This document shows, piece by piece, positions 16,101 through 20,765 of a stretch of DNA of 20,765 bases (its first letter is position 1; the number at the start of each line of letters is the position of its first letter). This DNA is from Bacillota bacterium (GTDB lineage: Bacteria > Bacillota > Clostridia > Christensenellales > Aristaeellaceae): the NCBI GenBank assembly GCA_023395615.1, contig JAEWYP010000056.1:1-20765 (forward strand), given 5' to 3'. The position numbers and the translations under genes are program-made. The notes under the pieces are model-generated. The model saw only the letters and a list, made by a program, of their open reading frames with translations, searched no databases and was not told the origin of the DNA.

Positions 16101-16364
16101 CTGAACCTGACGGGAGCGGACCTGGTGATCCACTACGACCCATGGTGGAACCCCGCTGTGGAGGATCAGGCCACGGACCGTGCCCATCGTATCGGACAGA
16201 CACGGGATGTGGATGTATTGCGCCTGATCGCGCAGGGCACCATTGAGGAAAAAGTGACCGATCTGAGCAAGCGCAAGCGCGCCGTGTTTGACCGCGTGGT
16301 GCTGGCAGGCGAAGCCGCGCTGGACAGCCTGACCGAAGAGGATATTCGTAACCTGTTTTTCTGA
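13176..16364 (+). CDS. SWIM zinc-finger SNF2-family helicase
   Basis: This 1062-aa SNF2-type DNA translocase has an N-terminal SWIM zinc finger. The finger, C-x-C-x7-C-x-H, lies at about residues 57-69 (CTCGAQGAAGCPH). A bacterial SNF2-associated region follows (about 130-560). The ATPase core has motif I DEMGLGKT (about 629), motif II DEAQ (about 731), TGTPMEN, then FSQFVGM, GGTGLNL and the motif VI TDRAHRIGQ in the C-terminal helicase lobe. The length is usual for the Firmicutes HepA/SNF2 group. The ATG has an ideal AGGAGG at 5 nt. Such proteins remodel protein-DNA complexes in repair or transcription recycling. The next gene, a SRAP protein, follows after 28 nt and suggests a DNA-damage role. 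Confidence 0.95.
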   Translation: MPQEANHTPINSSREGEDIFRRGSVTLTGQDRQALTLRVGTTPEQTVTLRADGTAACTCGAQGAAGCPHIVAATLKAEEDGTLRGLRKEQEQALGQDMLLALSRAIPGGESVRITVTLRLLEDGRAGLGLQLGQERMYAVRDIAELLTCYTRGQTLELSPKFTYRPAGMRFSKDDEALLAMLMSHVPLREEGGDEKPEPENGTPETPGARPVSDGRFLMLSGAFLQSVMRFLENRSFLLITGNQRLPQQGVRTVELSLCFSVSLEGDAIFARADGAEDLKLITPDGRYVFLDGKVARLHGAQARVCRLLAARGRAFRFDGGDAEETLSTLLPALATVGTVLPSAGLNRRLLNDPLKARVYVDMADGDVEARVELHYGDKVLYLFRPEETECEKPAPAPDGQPGLLLRDGRAETELLDFFSDAGFVVREGRIVLHRAREILSFCTQGVTELGKLAEVYVSESFRRIRPRRFNARAAFRMRGGRLVFTLLEESEPVNELLPVLQAVKERQQYVRLKTGEFLDLRDMAALAPVAQELLDAAGLDDPHAEPDARELSFGAYRAAYMLSMLRMAGGEVEATEEVEHASRALTERAEEAEEFIPARLLRKLAQYQKRGTGWILSLYEARMGGILADEMGLGKTVQVIAALSAAKKKNGAMKNIVVTPTSLVYHWLAEFKRFDDGLTVRLITGVREERVRQIEEVLKDPGVDVVLTSYPLLRRDIALLRDTPFRFAILDEAQFVKNSQSIGAAAAKELNAQVRIALTGTPMENHTGELWSIFDFVLPGYLGTQAAFLRRYGGSERAEELRERIRPFLMRRLKKEVLADLPAKREQSLYAAMTPEQEQVYNQLLQTLRQHVGEALASGSLPRARMQVLSVLLKLRQVCCHPKLFLPDYEGTSGKLELLVQTVQQAVAGQRRMLVFSQFVGMLQIIRKRLSREGVKTLYLDGSTKPEIRQELCDRFNGGEGQVFLISLKAGGTGLNLTGADLVIHYDPWWNPAVEDQATDRAHRIGQTRDVDVLRLIAQGTIEEKVTDLSKRKRAVFDRVVLAGEAALDSLTEEDIRNLFF

Positions 16365-16392
16365 GCGGGCAGTGGCCCGGGGAGACACGCCC

Positions 16393-17037
16393 ATGTGCGG
16401 ACGTTATTATATCGACACCGAGGAAGAGAATATCAAGACCCGGGCGATCCTGGCCGAACTGGAAAAGCGGAGACTGCCCATGGCCGATCAGGTGAAAGGC
16501 GGAGAAATCGCCCCGTCACAGATCGCCCCGGTGATCCTGCGGGAGCCGGAAACGGGTGTAACCGTTCGGCCGATGCGATGGGGTTTTCCGCGAGGCAAAG
16601 GTCTGGTGATCAACAGCCGCAGTGAAAGGGCCGACAGTGTGCCGATGTTTAGCGAAGCGGCGGGAAGCCGCCGTTGCCTGATCCCTGCCAGCTGGTTTTT
16701 TGAATGGATGCATACAAACGGACGAAGAACCGGGGAAAAGTTTGCTTTTTTGTTGGCGGGGGCGCAGCCAAGCGAACTGATGTACATGGCGGGCCTGTAC
16801 GGACAACTTGACGGCGTGTTTGCCGCGGGGGTGACGGACTGCTTTGCAATTCTGACCCGGGCGGCGGATGAGCAGATGCTCCCATATCACGACCGGATGC
16901 CTGTGATTCTGCGGCCCGAGACTTTGAAAAAAGCCTGGCTGAACCCTGTGATTTCCTACCGGGAGTTATATGAAAACTTTACGACACCCCCTGCCTTACA
17001 GGTGATCTCCTGCCAGACGGAAGCCCAGAAAGCATAA
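16393..17037 (+). CDS. SRAP domain protein (YedK/HMCES-like abasic-site shield)
   Basis: At 214 aa this is a SOS response-associated peptidase family member, which crosslinks through its N-terminal cysteine to abasic sites in single-stranded DNA. The catalytic set is intact: C2 after Met removal (MCGRYY), N74 in LVINSRSE, E104 in WFFEW and H166 in YHDRMP. The ATG is fixed by the need for Cys at position 2; GGGGAG lies upstream. The gene starts 28 nt after the SNF2 helicase stop, so it is almost surely co-transcribed. Some of this family were named peptidases, but the crosslinking role is the better-supported one. Confidence 0.95.
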   Translation: MCGRYYIDTEEENIKTRAILAELEKRRLPMADQVKGGEIAPSQIAPVILREPETGVTVRPMRWGFPRGKGLVINSRSERADSVPMFSEAAGSRRCLIPASWFFEWMHTNGRRTGEKFAFLLAGAQPSELMYMAGLYGQLDGVFAAGVTDCFAILTRAADEQMLPYHDRMPVILRPETLKKAWLNPVISYRELYENFTTPPALQVISCQTEAQKA

Positions 17038-17092
17038 AACATCGCGGCACGTTCCCGCTGCATTCAACGTGAAATGCCCACAGTCGAATCCC

Positions 17093-17135
17093 AAGCCTCC
17101 GGAAAAGATGAGAATGTTCTTTTCCGGAGGCTTTT
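17093..17135 (+). terminator. Terminator of the SNF2-SRAP operon
   Basis: A perfect 15-bp stem AAGCCTCCGGAAAAG (17093-17107) / CTTTTCCGGAGGCTT (17119-17133) with an 11-nt loop. The last Us lie in the stem and continue to TTTT. The roughly 240 bp after it (17136-17373) are AT-rich compared with the rest of the window and hold no gene, repeat or fold that I can support. Confidence 0.9.
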
Positions 17136-17349
17136 CAACCGAATATTCCAAATCATGTCCCTATAAAATCTGCCATTTCGAAGACACAGAATCTGCAGGA
17201 AAATAGGATACAAAACGGTTACATTAAAAAACAAAATGCAAGAGAAATATATAACCTATGCCACAAAAGGCTTGTTTGTTTCTTAACAAATAGATTCATG
17301 CACTTTTCCTGTTTTTTGCAATCTCACGGTAGAATTTATGCGAACTTAA

Positions 17350-17379
17350 TGGACATTATGGGGGGCGACATGCTATAAT
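17350..17379 (+). promoter_or_regulatory. Extended -10 promoter ahead of the loaP-region RNA
   Basis: A perfect TATAAT (17374-17379) preceded by TGC, forming an extended -10; the weak -35 is TGGACA (17350-17355) at 18 bp. It is the only convincing promoter between the SRAP gene and loaP, and could drive the small ORF, the structured RNA and, by read-through, loaP. Confidence 0.7.
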
Positions 17380-17406
17380 GGGTTGTATTTTGAAGGGAAT
17401 CATAAA

Positions 17407-17490
17407 ATGAAAGGAGACGGACGTTTTAAAGCAAATCCTGCGGAACGTATGCTATTCCTTCATATTATTAACACATCAAATTGCTGGTAA
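17407..17490 (+). CDS. Possible 27-aa peptide ORF
   Basis: An ATG-to-TAA frame of 27 codons begins about 20 nt after the predicted start of the transcript from 17374, with GAAGGGA upstream as a modest ribosome site. The peptide is basic at its N terminus and hydrophobic towards a C-terminal NCW. I recognise no family. It could be chance, or a leader peptide of the ncRNA/loaP transcript. Confidence 0.25.
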   Translation: MKGDGRFKANPAERMLFLHIINTSNCW

Positions 17491-17540
17491 ATAGTTACAT
17501 GAATGGCATATATCTCTTTCCGAGGGGTTCGTGATGAAAT

Positions 17541-17715
17541 ACCAACGCATAAGCAGATGCTGAGAGTTCAGTGGTGCCGACGGCGCATGGGATAAATAAG
17601 GCTGTGGGTCCGATCCGAAGAGATCGGGGGGGCGAAGCTTTGCCCCGGGAAAGCGGTTGCTGAAAAGTAACGCCCGTCTGCAGACTTTATCCATGCGCGT
17701 GTCGGCTTTTTCTTT
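17541..17715 (+). ncRNA. Large multibranched structured RNA (raiA-like?)
   Basis: A closing stem of about 19 bp pairs GCCGAC (17576-17581), GCGCAT (17583-17588) and GGATAAA (17590-17596) with TTTATCC, ATGCGC and GTCGGC (17686-17706), and is followed by TTTTTCTTT. It encloses three hairpins: CCGATC/GATCGG (17610-17627), GGGGC/GCCCC (17629-17646) and GTTGCT-GAAA-AGTAAC (17656-17671). Upstream, ACCA/TGGT (17541-17575) closes GCAT/ATGC and CTGA/TCAG hairpins. GCAGA (17553-17557) can pair with TCTGC (17677-17681) as a pseudoknot. No reading frame fits. Size, host group and architecture recall the raiA RNA motif, but I cannot confirm that name from memory of its consensus. Confidence 0.7.
17576..17715 (+). 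terminator. Terminator formed by the closing stem of the structured RNA
   Basis: The last 6 bp of the closing stem (GCCGAC/GTCGGC) end exactly at TTTTTCTTT. The RNA's global fold would therefore itself act as an intrinsic terminator about 130 bp before loaP. Confidence 0.65.
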
Positions 17716-17764
17716 GTCTGTGCCAACGAAAAACAAATGATCATAGCGGACCATCAAAAAGGCC

Positions 17765-17799
17765 CTGTCCTATTCCGTATGCCCTGATTCTCAGGACAG
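17765..17799 (+). promoter_or_regulatory. Leader hairpins in front of loaP
   Basis: CTGTCCT (17765-17771) pairs with AGGACAG (17793-17799). An alternative CCTGA-TTC-TCAGG hairpin (17783-17795) shares the 3' strand, so the two exclude each other. LoaP-type proteins are known to need a leader RNA hairpin; whether this is it is inference. Confidence 0.35.
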
Positions 17800-17839
17800 A
17801 TACTGAATACAGCAGAACATGAAGGATAAAGGAGTCAAC

Positions 17840-18415
17840 ATGGCGTCTGAACGTTTATTAAACGTACCCCAAAAATCGTATGAATACGGGTGCGTATTCT
17901 GCCAGAGCGGAAAGGAAAGCATCATCGCCAATTGCATCCGAACCCGCTGCAGTCAGATCACTGCGACCGCTGTGTATCAAACAAAACGGAGAACACTGCG
18001 GGGGATTACGACGCTACACAATGAGGTGATTCTGCGGGGGTATGTCCTCTTGCAGGTGCCGGAAGGGTTTTCAGCGCTGGAAACCTTGCCCAGAGAAGAG
18101 ATTATTTCCGTTCTGACCTACACCGATGGCGACTGGCGACTTTATGGCGATGATGAAGCCTACGCAAAATGGATTTTCCAGAATCAGGGGTTGATTGGTC
18201 TGTCCAGAGCCTACCGGGTTGGGGACAGAATCCAGATTGCCGACGGACCGCTGAAGGATCTGGAAGGGCATATTACAAGGATTGACAGGCGAAATAAAAG
18301 CGGCCAGGTAAGCATCACTTTTGGCGGTAAAACGATCAAAATCTGGCTTGGCTTCAACTATATAGAGGATCGGGAAACAAAAGGGAACGCGTTTGCGGCG
18401 GAAGAAACCCTGTAG
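17840..18415 (+). CDS. loaP: LoaP-type NusG paralogue, processive antiterminator
   Basis: At 191 aa this is a specialised NusG family protein. The N-terminal NGN domain (about 15-110) begins with YGCVFCQSGKES, the family's first strand and helix. The KOW domain is at about 127-160 (RVGDRIQIADGPLKDLEGHI). LoaP proteins bind RNA polymerase and a leader RNA hairpin and suppress termination in long polysaccharide or natural-product operons. The ATG follows AAAGGAG by 5 nt; an earlier in-frame ATG seven codons upstream has no ribosome site. It directly precedes a capsule-type operon, the standard LoaP setting, with a U-rich hairpin terminator in between. Confidence 0.9.
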   Translation: MASERLLNVPQKSYEYGCVFCQSGKESIIANCIRTRCSQITATAVYQTKRRTLRGITTLHNEVILRGYVLLQVPEGFSALETLPREEIISVLTYTDGDWRLYGDDEAYAKWIFQNQGLIGLSRAYRVGDRIQIADGPLKDLEGHITRIDRRNKSGQVSITFGGKTIKIWLGFNYIEDRETKGNAFAAEETL

Positions 18416-18437
18416 ACGCTTAAGACTGAGAGACACA

Positions 18438-18463
18438 GAAAACCGTAGAGGTTTCTTTTTTTT
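18438..18463 (+). terminator. Weak intrinsic terminator between loaP and capsule genes
   Basis: AAACC (18440-18444) pairs with GGTTT (18450-18454), extended by an outer G-C with a bulge, followed by U8 (18456-18463). The stem is short but the U-tract is excellent. Its position between the antiterminator gene and its likely target operon makes it a candidate LoaP-sensitive attenuator. A small GCCT/AGGC hairpin follows at 18490-18502. Confidence 0.55.
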
Positions 18464-18522
18464 ACCGTTTTTCAGATGACGAACAGTACGCCTGAGTTAG
18501 GCATTGATTCGGGAGGATGGGA

Positions 18523-19317
18523 ATGAACACAACGGGATCAAAAGAGGTGGGATCACAAAATGAGAGCCGTGCGACCAGCTCAGGTGCGGCAACCGGTTTG
18601 CAGTCGCAGGAAACGGAGATAGACCTGATTGAGCTTGTACAGCAGTTTGTCAGGCACATCAAGCTGATTCTCCTGCTGACGGTTCTCGGGGCGCTGCTCT
18701 CCGCTGCATACACATTCTGGATGGTTACGCCAATCTATGAATCTACAGCGAAGATGTATATCCTCAACTCCAGCGGGTCCATCGTAAACTTGTCGGATCT
18801 GCAGATCGGCTCTTATCTGGCCAACGATTATATGGAGTTCTTTAAAACACGGGAAGTACACCAGACCGTGGCAAGCAACCTGGGCCTTAAATATTCCGTA
18901 GCCCAGATGCAGGGTATGCTGACCGTTGAAAACCCAAAAGATACGCGGATGCTTTACATCACCGTGAAGTCGCCCGATCCCAAAGAGGCGGCCGCGATGG
19001 CCAACGAGTATGCGTCCGTTGCTATCAAGTACATTGCCGGCACCATGGCGACCGAAGAACCCAACATGATGTCCACTGCAATTGAAGCAAAAACTCCCTC
19101 GTCCCCGAGCAAAACCAGAAATATCGCCATTGGGCTGATGCTTGGGTTGCTTCTCGCACTGGGTTGGATTACGGTACGCTTCCTGCTGGACGACAAAGTG
19201 AAAACGGTCGATGATATCCGAAAGTACACGGCGCTGTCCGTGCTGGCGGTAATACCTGCATACCAGTCGGCCAATGTAAAAGACGGAAAAAAACCGAAAA
19301 GGGGTGAGAAGGCGTGA
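18523..19317 (+). CDS. Wzz/YveK-like polysaccharide chain-length modulator
   Basis: This 264-aa membrane protein of the Wzz/CapA/YveK group is the activator partner of a bacterial tyrosine kinase and helps set polymer length or export. A polar N-terminal tail (1-43) precedes TM1 (about 47-68). The extracellular part begins with YESTAKMYI and contains the predicted helical region NPKDTRMLYITVKSPDPKEA. A proline motif TPSSPSK (191-197) precedes TM2 (about 200-221), and a cytoplasmic tail is expected to touch the kinase. The second of two nearby ATGs is chosen because GGGAGG lies 6 nt before it. The stop overlaps the kinase start (GTGA). Confidence 0.9.
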   Translation: MNTTGSKEVGSQNESRATSSGAATGLQSQETEIDLIELVQQFVRHIKLILLLTVLGALLSAAYTFWMVTPIYESTAKMYILNSSGSIVNLSDLQIGSYLANDYMEFFKTREVHQTVASNLGLKYSVAQMQGMLTVENPKDTRMLYITVKSPDPKEAAAMANEYASVAIKYIAGTMATEEPNMMSTAIEAKTPSSPSKTRNIAIGLMLGLLLALGWITVRFLLDDKVKTVDDIRKYTALSVLAVIPAYQSANVKDGKKPKRGEKA

Positions 19318-20021
19318 AGATGGTATCTTTTGGCAACTTTCCCAAGCTGGATTACTCGGCCAGGGAAGCGGTGAACACGCTTTGCACTAACCTGACTTTT
19401 ACGGGTGATAAATACCGCAGCATCATGGTCACCAGTGTGACGGCCAACGAAGGGAAATCGTTTTTGTCCGTCCAGATGATGCGCACGCTGGCCGAACTGG
19501 GCAAGTACGTCGTCCTTCTGGACGCGGACCTGAGACGTTCCACCATCGATACGGACTATCAGGCCCGGTATACCGGCGGAGAGAAACTGGGGCTGGCCCA
19601 TTATCTGGCAGGCAAGTGCGAAATCGAGGATATTCTGTACCAGACGGATATAGACGGAGCCTATTTTGTGCCTATCGGCATCGCGGTATCCAATTCGCTG
19701 GCGCTGCTGAATTCACCGAGGTTTCAAACCCTGATCCGGCAGCTTTCCTCGCAGGCGGACTACGTGCTGGTGGACGCACCGCCGATCGGCGTGATCGTGG
19801 ATGCGTCGGAAATCGCCAAGTCCTGCGACGGAGCGATGCTCACGGTGGGCTACAATATGGTTCGGCGAAAAGATTTGGAGGAGGCGAGGCAGCAAATTGA
19901 ATTATCCGGCTGTACGGCGCTGGGCGCCGCACTCAATAACGTTCCGCAGGACGCGTTTGAGAACCGGAAATATACCGGGCGCTCTTATTATAACCATTAC
20001 GGACACTACGGCCAGTACTGA
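19314..20021 (+). CDS. BY-kinase (CpsD/CapB/YwqD-like tyrosine kinase)
   Basis: This 235-aa cytoplasmic bacterial tyrosine kinase controls capsule or exopolysaccharide assembly. Walker A is TSVTANEGKS (40-49), Walker A' VVLLDAD (66-72) and Walker B VLVDAPP (151-157). The C-terminal 16 residues hold six tyrosines (Y220, 225, 226, 229, 232, 235), the autophosphorylation cluster. The GTG start overlaps the upstream stop by 4 nt, with AAGGGGTGAG before it; an ATG two codons later is possible. The kinase and its transmembrane modulator are split proteins, as in Firmicutes, unlike the fused Wzc of Proteobacteria. Confidence 0.93.
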   Translation: MKMVSFGNFPKLDYSAREAVNTLCTNLTFTGDKYRSIMVTSVTANEGKSFLSVQMMRTLAELGKYVVLLDADLRRSTIDTDYQARYTGGEKLGLAHYLAGKCEIEDILYQTDIDGAYFVPIGIAVSNSLALLNSPRFQTLIRQLSSQADYVLVDAPPIGVIVDASEIAKSCDGAMLTVGYNMVRRKDLEEARQQIELSGCTALGAALNNVPQDAFENRKYTGRSYYNHYGHYGQY

Positions 20022-20065
20022 CCGCTCTTTCCCTGCCGGGTCGGATCGGTATAAAGGAAACAATC

Positions 20066-20765
20066 ATGCTCAGTTTAATAGACATGCACCACCACCTTTT
20101 ATATGGAATGGACGACGGGCCGGAGAACGAGACGGAAATGGAACAGATGCTTGCGGAAGCGCAACGTGCGGGTGTAACGACGATCATTGCCACTCCGCAC
20201 ATCACACCGGGCATTGTTCCTTTTTCCATGGCGCTCCTGGAACAGCGTGTAACGCAGGCAAACCGCGCCTGTAAACGCCTGGGGTTCAACCTGCGTGTAC
20301 TGCCGGGATCGGAGATGCTTTACACCTTTCAAACAGGCCGATACCTGGCGGAGAAACGGGTGCCGACGCTGGCGGGCACAAACCGGGTGCTGGTGGAATT
20401 TGATCCCCAGGTACAGTTTTTTAAAATACTTGACGCGATCTCAACCATCCTTTGCAATGGTTATGTTCCGGTTCTGGCGCATGTGGAACGATATTCCTGC
20501 CTGATGCGGCATCCAAAAAGAGCGATCCGACTGCAGGAACAACATCAGGTTTTATTTCAGCTCAATGAGTCGGCGATCCTGAAGAGAGGCTTTGGCTTCA
20601 CTGCGATCACGGTTCGGATGCTGCTGCATAAAGGGAGGATCAATCTGGTTGCGTCGGATGCGCATAACTTGGAAAGCAGACGATGCCGGCTGGGGGATAC
20701 ATACCGAAAACTTCAATCAGAGTTTGGTCCGGAATGGGCCGACCGGATGACCGGAAACGGGCTGA
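20066..20765 (+). CDS. CpsB/YwqE-type PHP tyrosine phosphatase, 3' end cut off
   Basis: The frame runs open from ATG at 20066 to the window edge, giving at least 233 residues of an expected ~240-260. It is a manganese-dependent PHP-fold phosphotyrosine phosphatase that reverses BY-kinase autophosphorylation. Metal-binding motifs are DMHHHLLYGMDDGPE (about 6-20), ATPHIT (about 48-53), AHVERY and SDAHN. The start is preceded by AAAGGA. It follows the kinase by 44 nt, completing the modulator-kinase-phosphatase control module. No frame disruption is seen. Confidence 0.93.
   Translation, partial: MLSLIDMHHHLLYGMDDGPENETEMEQMLAEAQRAGVTTIIATPHITPGIVPFSMALLEQRVTQANRACKRLGFNLRVLPGSEMLYTFQTGRYLAEKRVPTLAGTNRVLVEFDPQVQFFKILDAISTILCNGYVPVLAHVERYSCLMRHPKRAIRLQEQHQVLFQLNESAILKRGFGFTAITVRMLLHKGRINLVASDAHNLESRRCRLGDTYRKLQSEFGPEWADRMTGNGL

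Noticed and set aside
17541..17715. Cyclic di-GMP riboswitch or 6S RNA as identity of the structured RNA
   Set aside because: The GEMM-I and GEMM-II core strings are not present, and 6S RNA would be one long hairpin with a central bubble rather than a multibranch with three internal hairpins.
17476..17757. Minus-strand 93-codon frame across the structured RNA
   Set aside because: It has no recognisable motif, and the sequence is better explained by the plus-strand hairpins with a plus-strand U-tract.

Overview
The window looks like a moderately high-GC, Gram-positive anaerobe of the Clostridia, probably an uncultured gut lineage. This rests on the T-box control of serS, the ECF-type folate transporter S component under folate-related riboswitches, the LoaP-type antiterminator, the YveK/BY-kinase/CpsB capsule module, and strong sigma-A promoters with 17-bp spacers. 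The exact family cannot be read from the sequence.

Layout. 1-1.3 kb: a Mbeg1-like (DUF2974) alpha/beta hydrolase on the minus strand with its own promoter. 1.36-1.49 kb: a duplicated ~47-nt element that overlaps the 3' end of sbcC. 1.5-5.4 kb: an sbcD-sbcC operon (minus; ATGA overlap) for DNA-end processing. 5.5-6.9 kb: a folate ECF S-component gene (minus) behind a 5' leader holding two stacked riboswitches, a ZTP/ZMP (pfl) aptamer with a terminator, then a THF aptamer with an antiterminator/terminator pair. 7.0-10.0 kb: a plus-strand GT4 glycosyltransferase translationally coupled to an LPG-synthase-like (flippase-like) membrane protein, followed by a small secreted protein. 10.1-11.8 kb: serS (minus) with a serine T-box leader. 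11.8-13.0 kb: a beta-lactamase-fold serine hydrolase (minus). 13.2-17.0 kb: a SWIM/SNF2 helicase and a SRAP (YedK/HMCES) protein on the plus strand. 17.04-17.84 kb: a gene-poor, AT-rich stretch with a strong promoter, a possible 27-codon ORF and a large multibranched structured RNA ending in a terminator. 17.84 kb to the end: loaP, a weak terminator, then YveK/Wzz-like modulator, BY-kinase and CpsB-type PHP phosphatase (cut by the window end), which is the start of an exopolysaccharide/capsule operon.

The strongest signal is the folT leader. A single transcript from a near-consensus promoter passes through a ZTP switch (ON when ZMP/ZTP is high, meaning 10-formyl-THF is short) and then a THF switch (OFF when THF is plentiful). 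Both expression platforms can be drawn from the sequence with mutually exclusive helices, so the leader reads as a two-input gate: transport folate only if ZTP is high AND THF is low. The second notable area is the long non-coding region in front of loaP. It contains a structured RNA (perhaps raiA-like) and terminators placed where a processive antiterminator could act.
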